This document shows, piece after piece, positions 9,201-18,637 of a DNA stretch of 64,000 bases; positions within the stretch are counted from its first letter, which is position 1, and each line of letters opens with the position of its first letter. This DNA comes from Halomonas litopenaei (GTDB lineage Bacteria; Pseudomonadota; Gammaproteobacteria; Pseudomonadales; Halomonadaceae). The notes beneath the pieces were generated by a model, which did not search any database, had not been told where the DNA came from, and saw nothing but the letters and a program-made list of their open reading frames with translations. Both the position numbers and the translations under genes were made by a program. The DNA lies in the NCBI RefSeq assembly GCF_017303055.1, contig NZ_JAEKJT010000001.1, positions 744,001 to 808,000 on the forward strand, written 5' to 3'.

Positions 9201-10805
9201 GTGGGTATAGCGGACCAGGACCTCGGGTTCATGAGCCGGTGTGCTCTGACCGCCGAGGGCCTCCGGCTGCGGATAATGGCGCACGACCTGGGACATCAAC
9301 CCTTGCTCAGAGTAGCTAAAGCGCAGCTCCAGCGCGGCACCATCCGTGATGGATTCGAGCCGACCCTGGTGGTAGTTCAGCGTCAGGGCGCGACCATCGC
9401 GCTGACGTTGCTCCACCAGGCGGAAGTGAGCACGCTGGCCGCGGCCGGACTCGGCAATGTGGCGATAGCGCTCCTGGCTGCCGTCCAGATAGTGAAGCAG
9501 GTAGTGGGCGGCGTCCGGGTGCTCGATGGTCAGGTTGTCGCGGGGCAGGAAACGCTGCTCTCCCACCGCCAGGGGCTCGATGGGCAGTGCGCGGTTCAGG
9601 CTGTCGATAAAGGTGAGGGTATCGCCCTCGGTTTCCAGACGCAGGTGGAAGGGCGAACTCCAGCGGGCACCCAGTTCGCTGTCATCCAGCTCATCGATGC
9701 TGGAGCGGTAGTAACGGGTCCACTCGACATCGACCAGCCCCGGCACGTTGAAATCGGTGTGCCAGAGGTTCTCATCGCCCATCACATAGTCGATGGGGTT
9801 GTTGGTCGTCGTGCGGGGAAGCACCGCGTTGAAGTTACAGGCACAGCCGCTCGGGGTACGGCTGGGCGTCGACGCTTCATGGGTGGTCTGGATTTTTTGT
9901 GCCCCTCGGCGAGAGGTGTTTTGCTGGCCGGCAATCGCGGTGGTCTGGTGTTGGACACCCCCCGTTCTTTTACGACGGTCTACCGCCGCCTCTGCAAGCC
10001 TTCTTACCACTGGCAGAAGTTCGCCTATACCAGCGTTTATCAGCCGCTCAGCCATGCCGCCAAGCTCATGTAGAAAATTGATGAGTTGCTGGCGATCGTC
10101 GCCAAAGGCTTCAAGCAGGCGATCAAAAGCGATAAAGATGATGCGCTTGCCTTTCTCCAGGATATTCCACCATTCGGGGTTGTCGTCGATAATTCCTGCC
10201 TGCTCCGCAGCGCCGACAGGGTTCTGGATATATCGCTGGAGTATAAAGATAAGGTTGCGAAGCTCAGTCAGCAGCTTTGGTTTCTGCGCATTGATCCAAG
10301 GTTCGAGGTTTTCCAGAAAATCGAGGGCTTCACCAGCGGCATAGTTGAAGAAGATGTCAATGACGACCTCTATCCCGTCATTGCGGGAAAAGGCCAGCAA
10401 GCCTTCGCGAACGCCCACGCGTACAGGGCGAGAGGCATTGCCAACGGCAGGCACGAGACCAATGGCATCAATCACCAGCACTGCCCAAAGCATCGCTTCA
10501 GGCTGTCTTGTATCGTTGTCGTAGATGTTCCCGATATCTCGAGCAACGTCACCAATGGCCATGACGTTACCGACGACGGGCAGCATATACGCGGCCTGAA
10601 TCAGCACGTCTAGCGCGGTGATGCTATCCTCCTCAACCTCCATAAGCATCACTGCGTCAGGGGTTTCACCTTCACTATATGCTTCGGAAACAATGACACG
10701 GTTCTTGTTGAGATACTCTCTTAGCTCACGCTCATTAGGGAGCATTGGTGCAGATTCAGCTTGATCATAGAGATCATTTAAGGCATCAAAATTACGGGTC
10801 GACAT
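5823..10805 (-). CDS. Rhs polymorphic toxin with deaminase-fold C-terminal tip
   Basis: 1660 residues. Residues 1 to about 310 are helical with two hydrophobic segments (about 65-95 and 100-135); no PAAR domain is seen. The Rhs shell starts near CACNFN (about 320), runs through many YD repeats, and ends at the hyperconserved DPIGLAGGDNLY and WVDPLGL (about 1530). The last 130 residues are the variable tip. It carries a C-A-E triad (C1603-E1605) and a C-x2-C pair (C1643, C1646), the zinc and catalytic signature of the cytidine-deaminase-like fold, closest in my reading to the YwqJ type. The tip DNA is A+T-rich, the core is not. The start is the ATG at 10805 with aggg upstream; a TTG two codons earlier is less likely. 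The vgrG gene lies directly upstream. Confidence 0.92.
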   Translation of the reverse strand: MSTRNFDALNDLYDQAESAPMLPNERELREYLNKNRVIVSEAYSEGETPDAVMLMEVEEDSITALDVLIQAAYMLPVVGNVMAIGDVARDIGNIYDNDTRQPEAMLWAVLVIDAIGLVPAVGNASRPVRVGVREGLLAFSRNDGIEVVIDIFFNYAAGEALDFLENLEPWINAQKPKLLTELRNLIFILQRYIQNPVGAAEQAGIIDDNPEWWNILEKGKRIIFIAFDRLLEAFGDDRQQLINFLHELGGMAERLINAGIGELLPVVRRLAEAAVDRRKRTGGVQHQTTAIAGQQNTSRRGAQKIQTTHEASTPSRTPSGCACNFNAVLPRTTTNNPIDYVMGDENLWHTDFNVPGLVDVEWTRYYRSSIDELDDSELGARWSSPFHLRLETEGDTLTFIDSLNRALPIEPLAVGEQRFLPRDNLTIEHPDAAHYLLHYLDGSQERYRHIAESGRGQRAHFRLVEQRQRDGRALTLNYHQGRLESITDGAALELRFSYSEQGLMSQVVRHYPQPEALGGQSTPAHEPEVLVRYTHSDDGDLIESRDIRGYTREYEYQHHLVTRYTHRDGLAVLLEWDWPGKADGALPSAHDARCIRNRLEDGSEDTHFEYHRGLWYTKVTDADGIITYYRYNYHNQIESITHPFNPELGSEHWRWDEHGRLTRHIDGEGRTSHYRYDDSGRLIEITDPQGLTTRIEYDADGLPIKVTEPDGRARQMRFDERGLPLEEIAPNGRTTTFEHDERGLLTAMTDAAGNTYHYAWNAYGRLTSASDCSRKTTTFAYDHRGLLTQRRDAAGHVTRYTCDPTGLVLSAQHPDSAVEHFSYNGDGRLTEYQDPTGQRTRYRYNGKGLPIERLDPMGQRFTYDYDRLLRLSALTNHNGDRWQFVYDGGGRLIEETGFDGRTLKYRYDAGGALIERVDGDQVMTFKRDNLGRVLERKTQIGQQAEFITRYGYDLLGRLSRAANPSSETRFHFDHADNLIAEVQRHQLPTGGEYASVTRHTYDVLGHRETTTLPNGQTLAWLRYGSGHVHAMSLDQQELIAFERDDLHRDIRRRQGAQEIHSAYDPVGRLIEQQIRTPRSPQDQLPQGHSRTAQGRTLTRQWHYSANGLLSQVDDSLRGTTRYGYDPLGRLRQASAPGLEEVFAFDPAGNLIDPPDTAESSGTETTPHPTSPHGATRWWSERRRDHLDGGTEEFVRVGYPGSPKLSPAMGNLLKRYAGTHYHYDPHGNLTRRISPNGETWHYQYDAEHRLIEANHYRSAPAAGDDTPPMLRAHYAYDGLGRRIWKRVERAGSAKRNPSEPGYTTLDHTTIELTVFTWDGDLLIGEERFEGRAQTPFDTALWYVPGRQPLELTSENPERPHALPVAQCRYELVNPSLTPVYQANYLFEPESFIPAAKIERHYHAVPVTMRTGTDDTLLYHDTQPGEPTLYYLQTDHLGTPLELTTQDGQLAWVGQYHAWGKLRHASDGQGNAAQTDNPFRFQGQYHDEETGLHYNRHRHYDPEIGRFTTQDPIGLAGGDNLYVYAPNPTGWVDPLGLSGRKRITATEVADEAKIRGQSRGAASVLTVGDHTYTGVSGEEVAHTGEMTGVLMGTPNGQREDWLGGCAEVVCIEKALNEGVDPRGGTISTVNIGRSGGGHGTRKPACRSCQDTLREFGVSEDGN

Positions 10806-10968
10806 GCGCAATTTTCCCTGTCCATGTGCTGCTTTATAAGCGCTATCCTTATGGCCAGTCTGGGACGCCTTTCTTTGGGTGGGAGTCTCCAGGCCAGCCA
10901 GCGGCGACTATCTCTGTGTCGCCAGGCAGTTCGCTGACGTACCCAGCGCTATCCACTGGCCAGATCTA

Positions 10969-13900
10969 CTAGGTTTTTTTGCGTGGCCCCCCTGGCCAAC
11001 CAGGGGAGGACAAGGGGCTGTCGGTTGGCCGTGAGGCGCGATCCTGAAGCGTGTCCTTAAGTCCCCCATCGAGTAGATCATCGGGAACGTCGTCCTCTTT
11101 GAGGATCTTGTTGAAGGCCTTTTCGAGGACGGCCTTCTTGGCCCGCTGTTCGAGCTGGTGCCCGGCCTTGTCGACGACCTTGCCGATAAAGTTGTCCCTC
11201 TCATGGGGTCGGAGACTATCTGGCAACACGTCCTTCAACGGGGGTAATCCGGCCGTCACGGCTGAGGCCAGCAACGAGGGTAATGACGATGGCGAAGGAC
11301 CCGGCCCGCCGGGGGAGGAAAGGCCTGCCGGGGGAGACATTGATGTTCCTTTGTTCTGGCCGGGGAACATTCCTCGTGGGCTGCCCTTAGCTGACGCGAC
11401 AGGCCCCGTTGACGGCACGTCGACGCGGGGTTTGGCGGGCGGCGTGCGTGGCCAGGCCTGGGGCCGCTTCTCGATATCCCTCGGGTCTTGGAAGTACTCG
11501 ACCTGAACGGCTCCTGTGGGGACGCCGGTGAGGGTCGCCTTGCCAGCAGCATCAAGTACGCCATGGCGGATCGAGCCATCAGCGAGAATGGCGCGATAGC
11601 GCGCTCCGGGAACCGGCTGGCCGTTGCCGTACAGGTGTTCAAGCTCCAGATTGGTGGGCTCGGTCACGGGCAGGTTGGCCAAGGGGTAGCTCAGACTCGC
11701 GGGCCCCCCAAGCAGGTGCTGCCCGCCCTTGACGTCGATCAGCCCCGGCGCATGAATCTCGATATCGCCGCCCTTAAGGCGGATATAGCCCCCGCCGCTG
11801 GTGAGCAGAATCTCTTCGGCGGCGGCGATGTGAACGGCATCCTCGGTGGAGGTGATGGTGACCTTCTTCTCGGCGGTCAGGGCCATCTCGTCAGACTGGG
11901 CCTGGACATCGACCTTGCCCTGGGCGGCGAACAGCTTGATGCCGGCGCGCTGGACAAACAGCGAGAGCTTCTCGGACAGCGAGCCGATCAGGCTACGCCC
12001 GGTGGCCAGGTTGATGTCTTCACCGCTGGTCACGCTGAGCGACTTGCCCTGCACCAGGTGCGTCGACTGCGGCGTGCTGGCGGCGATACCGGCAGGGGAG
12101 GCCAGGTGCAACCAGGGCGCCTTGAGGCTGCCGGCCTCACCCTGGCCGCCTTGGCTTGCACTCTGGGCGCTGCTGCCATCGAAGCGGTGTCTGGCGGCAG
12201 TGCTGGCGGGGCGACCGTGGCGCCCCTGGGCGTCGTCGCTGGCCTTGTGCAGGTCATTGAGGCTCGCCAGCGGTTCGGCCTGGTGGTCGACGGCACTGTC
12301 ACTCAGCGTATCGGCAAGCTGCCAGGCGGCTTGCAGTTCACGCCAGGCCGGTGGCAGGTCGAGCTGTTCACCGCCAGCCCCGAGCTGGCCCCAACTGGTC
12401 AGCAGCAGGCCCTCGTTGGCACGTACGGCGCCATAGGCGTCGGTGCGCAGCTCAAAGCCGGTACCGCGAAAGTCGCCCCGCGTATTGCCCTGCTGGTGAA
12501 TCAGATAGCCCAGGTTGAGCTGACTCTTGGCATGTTCGGAATTGAGCCGTACCCGCTCCTGATCGGTGGCGTCGTCAAACACCAGCTCGTTGTACTTGCC
12601 ACCGCGATAGGTCTTCGACTTGAGGCCGGACAGCAGGCCGTTGGAGTGCCACTCGGGTCGCTCGTCACCGTTGTAGAGGCGTCCGGTGATCAGCGGGCGA
12701 TCCGGGTCACCCTCGAGGAAGTCGACAATGACCTCCTGACCGATGCGCGGTACGAACACCCCGCCCCAGCCCGCGCTGGCATTGGGTGAGGCGACGCGCA
12801 GCCAGCAGCTCGACTGGGCGTTATGGGCGCCTTCGCGATCCCAATGAAACTGCACCTTGACCCGGTTGAGACGGTCGGTGTGGATCTCTTCCCCTTCGGG
12901 GCCCACCACGATGGCAGTTTGGGGGCCACCCACGATGGGCCGGGGGTGGTCAAGGGTCGAGCGGTAGGGCAGGAGCCGCCGCTGGGCCTCGAAGTCGACC
13001 AGAAAGTGGCCGGTCCCGGCGCGCTGATAGTCACCCTGGTGAAGACTCTGGCCATCAATCGCGTGATCCAGGCCGTGGGCGCGACGGGCGTCCGTCAGCT
13101 CCTGCTGCAAACTGCCCGGCAGGGTAGAGAGGTGAGCCGACACCGGCAGGGCGTTCTCGGCGTACAGCTTCAGCGCCAGCACTAGAAACTCGCGTTCGCT
13201 GGCATCGCCCCGGTCATGCTGGTGGTGCTGGGTCAGGGTGAAATGGCCGCCGACCTGCAGCTGGCGGGCGCCACCGGCACCAAAGAAGCGCTTGGCGCGG
13301 GATTCCAGTGCCTCGAGGCGGTTGGCGCCAAGACGCTCACCCCGATCATGGTCCGCATAGTAGTACTCGCCGGGAACGTCATAGACCTCGGTAGGAGGCA
13401 GGTTACCCTGGGCGCGGATGGTGTGCTGAGTGGTGGTGGTATCGCGCCGCGGGTGCTTGTAGTCGAAGGTGGTCAGGCTGACCCGCGTCGGCTGCTGGAC
13501 CCGCGTGCCGCCCCACTGGGTGATGGCGTCCTCGGCCTCGGTCGCTGCCTGGCGATGAAAGCGAATGGTCTGGGGGGCGACGGCGGGACAGGTCATCACA
13601 TCGTCGGTGATCACCAGGCGGTGGCTGACCTCGCCTGCGCCCCTGGCGCTGTCGGAGGACGCATTGGTGAAGGGGTGGTGCTCGAAATAGTAGAACAGTC
13701 CTTCCTGTTCCATCAGGCGATTGACGAAGTGGTAGTCGCTCTCCCGGTACTGCACGCAATAGCTGCGGGCGGGGTAGTCCCGGCGCAGGTCGAAGCGATA
13801 TCCCCCCTTGGCCTCAGTGTGGCCGTCGAACACCGCTTCGATGATCTCGACCACCGTCTTGTCCTGAAAGATGCGGCTGTCGCGGCCAAGGCTGAGCATG

Positions 13901-14340
13901 GCAAGCCAGGGCACCAGCTCGAGCTGATAGTAGAAGACGCCGCCGTCTTCACCGAGCAGGGCGGCGGATTCCACCAGCCCGGAAAGCTGGCGGTAACTCC
14001 CGTCGGCCTGGCGAATCTCCAGCGTGGCGGGTTGAGCGATCAACGACTTGAGTTCGATATCACCACGCTGGGCGATCACGTCCAGACGATAGCGATAGGG
14101 TCGCGACAGCATTTCCTCCCCGACCAGGCGATGGGGAATCAGGGCGTGGCGGGATGAGGAATGGCCGGATAGCTGAAGCTTGAGCAGCCGGTGGTCCTGG
14201 GTCAGAGGGACATCAAAGGCAGCCAACAGCTCATGCAAGCGGCGGGGGGAGGGCGGGGCATTCGTGCCAGGCTGGTCAGAAGCGTCAGAGTTATCGGAAG
14301 TGCCAGAAGGCGGCTGACCGGAGGAAGGAGGTATCCACAT
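10969..14340 (-). CDS. vgrG: Type VI secretion tip protein VgrG with long C-terminal extension
   Basis: 1123 residues. An N-terminal gp27-like part (LVGEEMLSRPYRY, about residues 30-380) is followed by the gp5 OB-fold with RVKVQFHWDREG and the needle helix repeats of the DUF2345 region. A transthyretin-like small domain (ELEHLYGNGQPVPG onward, about 905-965) and a Pro/Ser-rich tail of about 150 residues with a charged helix (KKAVLEKAFNKIL) complete it. VgrG caps the Hcp tube and carries effectors; here the cargo is presumably the Rhs protein encoded next, 163 bp downstream. The start is the ATG at 14340, with gggaggg 7 bases upstream; an ATG nine codons earlier is in frame but lacks this. No T6SS core genes are in the window. 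Confidence 0.93.
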   Translation of the reverse strand: MWIPPSSGQPPSGTSDNSDASDQPGTNAPPSPRRLHELLAAFDVPLTQDHRLLKLQLSGHSSSRHALIPHRLVGEEMLSRPYRYRLDVIAQRGDIELKSLIAQPATLEIRQADGSYRQLSGLVESAALLGEDGGVFYYQLELVPWLAMLSLGRDSRIFQDKTVVEIIEAVFDGHTEAKGGYRFDLRRDYPARSYCVQYRESDYHFVNRLMEQEGLFYYFEHHPFTNASSDSARGAGEVSHRLVITDDVMTCPAVAPQTIRFHRQAATEAEDAITQWGGTRVQQPTRVSLTTFDYKHPRRDTTTTQHTIRAQGNLPPTEVYDVPGEYYYADHDRGERLGANRLEALESRAKRFFGAGGARQLQVGGHFTLTQHHQHDRGDASEREFLVLALKLYAENALPVSAHLSTLPGSLQQELTDARRAHGLDHAIDGQSLHQGDYQRAGTGHFLVDFEAQRRLLPYRSTLDHPRPIVGGPQTAIVVGPEGEEIHTDRLNRVKVQFHWDREGAHNAQSSCWLRVASPNASAGWGGVFVPRIGQEVIVDFLEGDPDRPLITGRLYNGDERPEWHSNGLLSGLKSKTYRGGKYNELVFDDATDQERVRLNSEHAKSQLNLGYLIHQQGNTRGDFRGTGFELRTDAYGAVRANEGLLLTSWGQLGAGGEQLDLPPAWRELQAAWQLADTLSDSAVDHQAEPLASLNDLHKASDDAQGRHGRPASTAARHRFDGSSAQSASQGGQGEAGSLKAPWLHLASPAGIAASTPQSTHLVQGKSLSVTSGEDINLATGRSLIGSLSEKLSLFVQRAGIKLFAAQGKVDVQAQSDEMALTAEKKVTITSTEDAVHIAAAEEILLTSGGGYIRLKGGDIEIHAPGLIDVKGGQHLLGGPASLSYPLANLPVTEPTNLELEHLYGNGQPVPGARYRAILADGSIRHGVLDAAGKATLTGVPTGAVQVEYFQDPRDIEKRPQAWPRTPPAKPRVDVPSTGPVASAKGSPRGMFPGQNKGTSMSPPAGLSSPGGPGPSPSSLPSLLASAVTAGLPPLKDVLPDSLRPHERDNFIGKVVDKAGHQLEQRAKKAVLEKAFNKILKEDDVPDDLLDGGLKDTLQDRASRPTDSPLSSPGWPGGPRKKT

Positions 14341-14452
14341 GTCAGTGCCCTCCCGTCTTGCCGTCATTTACGAGGACACAGCCCACCCAGTGGACATTTC
14401 CCAAGCGACATGAACGCGACAACAACGGCATGCGAGATCCTCCCTGACAGCG

Positions 14453-14508
14453 CACGGGGCCATAGACACGGGGCTATAAACACGGAGCCATAGACACGAG
14501 GCCCTGGA
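14453..14508. repeat. Tandem repeat, four 14-bp units
   Basis: Four exact-length units starting at 14453, 14467, 14481 and 14495, with consensus cacggggccataga and one to five changes each. The array lies between the vgrG start and the ectA promoter, outside any gene. Function unknown. Confidence 0.88.
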
Positions 14509-14835
14509 TGAGAAGGATCCTAAGCATTGTGAAACCGTGACGCAGCGAGGAGCTGCGCACTTTCAGACATTGCCCATAGTGGGAGCGCGAATCCGCGAAG
14601 TTAGTGACAGGTTGTGGCGGATTTCACAGCAGTTGGCGTTGCTGAGGCGATGAGAAAAACGGAAGCTGGCCGTTCGTCAAGCGCCTTCTATACTCATTGA
14701 GGTACGTATTTCATGATCCAGGAGTGTCGATACGCACCTCAAGAACGGGGGCCTGGGCTGACATTCGAGTCGCTGGCAAGCGTTGGCGGCTACTGCCGGT
14801 ACCAAGGCGCCCAACCACGGGCGCTACGGTGCTCG

Positions 14836-14852
14836 CATAACATTTTGTTATG
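14836..14852. promoter_or_regulatory. Upstream dyad of the ectABC control region
   Basis: Perfect inverted repeat CATAACA-TTT-TGTTATG, written also as CATAAC-N5-GTTATG. A second dyad with the same layout lies 54 bp downstream, center to center, over the promoter. The pair looks like a two-site operator for a dimeric regulator, perhaps of the MarR type known for ectoine operons; the regulator itself is not in the window. Confidence 0.6.
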
Positions 14853-14880
14853 ATTCTGAGGCTTAAGAATAATCCAGATT

Positions 14881-14908
14881 TTGAAATGTCATAATCGACT
14901 GTTATAAT
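14881..14908 (+). promoter_or_regulatory. Probable sigma-70 promoter of ectABC
   Basis: TTGAAA at 14881-14886 and a consensus TATAAT at 14903-14908, spaced by 16 bp, 37 bp before the ectA start. This is the best sigma-70 match between vgrG and ectA. Other stress-type promoters may exist upstream, as known for ectABC of related bacteria. Confidence 0.75.
14890..14906. promoter_or_regulatory. Downstream dyad overlapping the ectA promoter spacer and -10 element
   Basis: CATAAT-CGACT-GTTATA, the same CATAAY-N5-GTTATR layout as the dyad at 14836-14852. It covers the spacer and the start of the -10 box, a typical place for a repressor. Regulatory role inferred. Confidence 0.55.
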
Positions 14909-14944
14909 GGCTGTCCAAATTCGCTACAGCGAAGCATAACGAAC

Positions 14945-15523
14945 ATGACTGCAAGCACTGAGCCCTTCACACCTTCCGCCGACCTCGCCAAGCCCACCGT
15001 GGCAGATGCAGTGGTCGGGCACGAAGAGGCGCCGCTGTTTATTCGCAAGTCCAATCCCGAAGACGGCTGGGGGATTTACGAGCTGGTCAAGTCGTGCCCC
15101 CCGCTGGACGTCAATTCCGCCTATGCCTATCTGCTGCTGGCGACCCAGTTCCGTGACAGCTGTGCGGTTGCCACCAACGAGGAAGGGGAGATCGTCGGCT
15201 TCGTTTCTGGCTACGTGAAAAGCAATGCCCCGGACACCTACTTCCTATGGCAGGTAGCGGTGGGCGAGCAGGCCCGCGGAACCGGACTTGCAAGGCGCTT
15301 GGTCGAGGCCATTCTGACGCGACCAGAATTCACCGAGGTACACCACCTCGAGACCACCATCACGCCTGATAACCAGGCCTCGTGGGGATTGTTTCGACGC
15401 TTGGCAGATCGCTGGCAGGCCCCGCTTAACAGTCGCGAGTATTTCTCCACTGATCAGCTAGGTGGTGAGCACGATCCCGAAAACCTCGTGCGCATCGGTC
15501 CGTTCGATACCACACGTATCTAG
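14945..15523 (+). CDS. ectA: L-2,4-diaminobutyrate N-gamma-acetyltransferase
   Basis: 192-residue GNAT-family enzyme for the second step of ectoine synthesis: acetyl transfer from acetyl-CoA to L-2,4-diaminobutyrate. Landmarks are the EctA signature CPPLDVNSAYAYLLL, the acetyl-CoA-binding segment GEQARGTGLARRLV and the downstream TITPDNQASWGLFRRLA. Length is usual for halophile EctA, with about 30 extra N-terminal residues before the domain. It is the first gene of ectABC, 91 bp before ectB. The site before the ATG (gaag) is weak, so output may depend on promoter strength. Ectoine is the osmoprotectant of halophilic bacteria. Confidence 0.97.
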   Translation: MTASTEPFTPSADLAKPTVADAVVGHEEAPLFIRKSNPEDGWGIYELVKSCPPLDVNSAYAYLLLATQFRDSCAVATNEEGEIVGFVSGYVKSNAPDTYFLWQVAVGEQARGTGLARRLVEAILTRPEFTEVHHLETTITPDNQASWGLFRRLADRWQAPLNSREYFSTDQLGGEHDPENLVRIGPFDTTRI

Positions 15524-15536
15524 CTCCATCACTTGA

Positions 15537-16880
<1,344 letters not shown>

Positions 16881-16945
16881 GATCCTCAGGACCGGCTCAT
16901 CCTGGCTTAGCCCAGAGATAGCCACGGCCTGATAAGATCGAGGGT

Positions 16946-16983
16946 CATGGTGGCACCAACGTCCCGAGGGATGGTGCACCATG
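16946..16983 (+). promoter_or_regulatory. Intercistronic stem-loop between ectB and ectC
   Basis: Arms catggtggcacca (16946-16958) and tggtgcaccatg (16972-16983) pair over 12 bp with one bulged G. There is no T-run. It may stabilise the ectB message or tune the ectC ratio; this is inferred from position only. Confidence 0.5.
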
Positions 16984-17016
16984 GCCTGTCGAAACCCCCT
17001 GACAATGGAGTGTTCA

Positions 17017-17409
17017 ATGATCGTTCGTAACTTGGAAGAAGCACGTCAAACCGATCGCCTGGTCAAGGCAGAAAACGGTAACTGGGACAGCACCCGACTG
17101 ATGCTCGCCGATGATGGCGGTCAGTGCTCGTTCCATATCACGCGTATCTTCGAAGGCACCGAGACTCACATCCATTACAAGCATCACTTCGAGGCGGTCT
17201 ACTGCATCGAGGGTGAAGGTGAGGTCGAGACTCTGGCCGACGGCAAGATCTGGCCGATCAAGCCAGGTGATATCTATATCCTGGACCAGCATGACGAGCA
17301 CCTGCTGCGGGCCAGCAAGACCATGCACCTGGCCTGTGTCTTCACACCAGGACTGACCGGCAAGGAAGTGCATCGCGAGGATGGCTCCTACGCTCCGGCC
17401 GATGACTGA
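17017..17409 (+). CDS. ectC: Ectoine synthase
   Basis: 130-residue cupin enzyme that closes N-gamma-acetyl-diaminobutyrate into ectoine with loss of water. The start is the ATG giving [14 protein letters not shown], the family N-terminus, with a ggag motif 8 bases upstream; an in-frame ATG at 16981 adds 12 non-family residues. Cupin strands contain [18 protein letters not shown] and [14 protein letters not shown], which hold the metal-binding and active-site residues. It is the last gene of the operon, followed at once by a strong terminator. No ectD hydroxylase gene is attached, so hydroxyectoine is not predicted from this locus. Confidence 0.97.
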   Translation: MIVRNLEEARQTDRLVKAENGNWDSTRLMLADDGGQCSFHITRIFEGTETHIHYKHHFEAVYCIEGEGEVETLADGKIWPIKPGDIYILDQHDEHLLRASKTMHLACVFTPGLTGKEVHREDGSYAPADD

Positions 17410-17439
17410 ACGGTGTGATGGCCATAACAGCCAAGCACA

Positions 17440-17474
17440 ACAGCGGCGCCCCTGGTGGGCGCCGCTGTCGTTTT
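17440..17474 (+). terminator. Rho-independent terminator of ectABC
   Basis: Twelve-bp stem acagcggcgccc/gggcgccgctgt with a 5-nt loop, followed by cgtttt. It lies 30 bp after the ectC stop codon. Confidence 0.9.
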
Positions 17475-17647
17475 GAGATCCCAACGTTGGCGCAGATTGA
17501 AACAAGACGCCGTCACTGACGTCGCTGCCAATTCGGCCACGACGTCTCGTTGGATCCGTCGCTACGTCAGGCAATTTGCAAATTGTGCCAAAAAGTTGGG
17601 CAGCCCCCCTATACTTTGCTTCACACCATCTGATGGAAGCGCTGACC

Positions 17648-18637
17648 ATGCCTGCCCGTTGTCTTGCTGCCGACTACCGCTACCCCCGCCTGGAAGGGCG
17701 CCCGTCCCGTCCTTGGCTATCGGTGTTCGCAGCCCCGTTGCTCCTTTCGATCACGGCCTCCGCCCACGCCTCAGAGGGCGCAAGCAGTATCTATGTTCCC
17801 GGGGCCTATAACGATTTTGCTGCCGGGCTTGCTCCGCCGCCCGGCGTCTACGCGCGCAATGATCTGGTGCGTTACGAAGGGGAGATCGGTGCCAGACCTT
17901 TGGGCGGTAGACTGGATGCGGGCCTTGAGCAGACCCTGTGGTTCAACCTGCTGAAGCTTACCTGGGTCACAGACGTGGAATGGCTGGGGGCTACCTACAT
18001 TGCTGGCATCAACATTCCCTATGTGTTTGATGTCAGCGTAGATCTCAACGCCGAATTTGCCGGGCAAGAGCGCTTCAGCACGGGCAGCAATGATGGCTTC
18101 GGTGACCCGTACCTGGTGCCCATTGCGTTGAATTGGGCCAACGGCGCGCATCACACCACCGCAGCGGTGGGAGTGAATATTCCGGTGGGACGCTACGACG
18201 AAGATGATCGCATCAATCTGGGGCGCCACTACTGGGCCATCGACCCGACAATCACCTATAGCTGGCTACCGGCAAGCGGCTGGGACCTGTCACTGACGGC
18301 TGGCATCCTGTTCAACTTCGAGAACGATGCCACCGATTATACGACCGGGGACGAATTTCACCTGGATGTGTTGGCCGCCAAATATGTGACGCCGGGTTTC
18401 GGCCTTGGCGTAGCCGGTTATGTCTACGAGCAGCTGGAGTCGGACTCCGGGCCGGTGCCCGACCGTCTGGATGATGGCTTCCGCAGCAGCGGAGCAGGGG
18501 TGGGGCCGGCCTTCATGAAGAGTGTCTCCCTGGGGCAGACACCGGTCACGCTGATCGGCAAGTGGCTTCACGACGTGTCCTCGGAAAATCGCTTTGACGG
18601 CGACACGGTCTCCTTGTCCGCCGCCTGGGCCTTCTAG
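17648..18637 (+). CDS. Outer-membrane beta-barrel protein of the phenol MetA-pathway (PF13557) type
   Basis: 329-residue exported protein. An N-terminal signal sequence ends near SAHASEG, and the mature part consists of many short amphipathic strands with DGFGDP, GVNIPVG and a final aromatic SAAWAF typical of outer-membrane barrels. The family is found near aromatic-degradation genes and is thought to help uptake of hydrophobic compounds, but members are widespread and the substrate here is unknown. The start chosen is the ATG at 17648, with ggaag 8 bases upstream; an ATG at 17633 is also possible. It stands alone between ectABC and the uronate cluster. Confidence 0.78.
   Translation: MPARCLAADYRYPRLEGRPSRPWLSVFAAPLLLSITASAHASEGASSIYVPGAYNDFAAGLAPPPGVYARNDLVRYEGEIGARPLGGRLDAGLEQTLWFNLLKLTWVTDVEWLGATYIAGINIPYVFDVSVDLNAEFAGQERFSTGSNDGFGDPYLVPIALNWANGAHHTTAAVGVNIPVGRYDEDDRINLGRHYWAIDPTITYSWLPASGWDLSLTAGILFNFENDATDYTTGDEFHLDVLAAKYVTPGFGLGVAGYVYEQLESDSGPVPDRLDDGFRSSGAGVGPAFMKSVSLGQTPVTLIGKWLHDVSSENRFDGDTVSLSAAWAF

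Noticed and set aside
7410-10073. Very long open frame on the plus strand (887 codons) antisense to rhs
   Set aside because: It is opposite the Rhs YD repeats, whose codon use in G+C-rich DNA keeps the antisense frame open. The translation is low-complexity, without domains or a ribosome site.
11488-14157. Two long plus-strand frames antisense to vgrG
   Set aside because: VgrG is complete on the minus strand; the antisense products are Gly/Val-rich shadows of its codon pattern.
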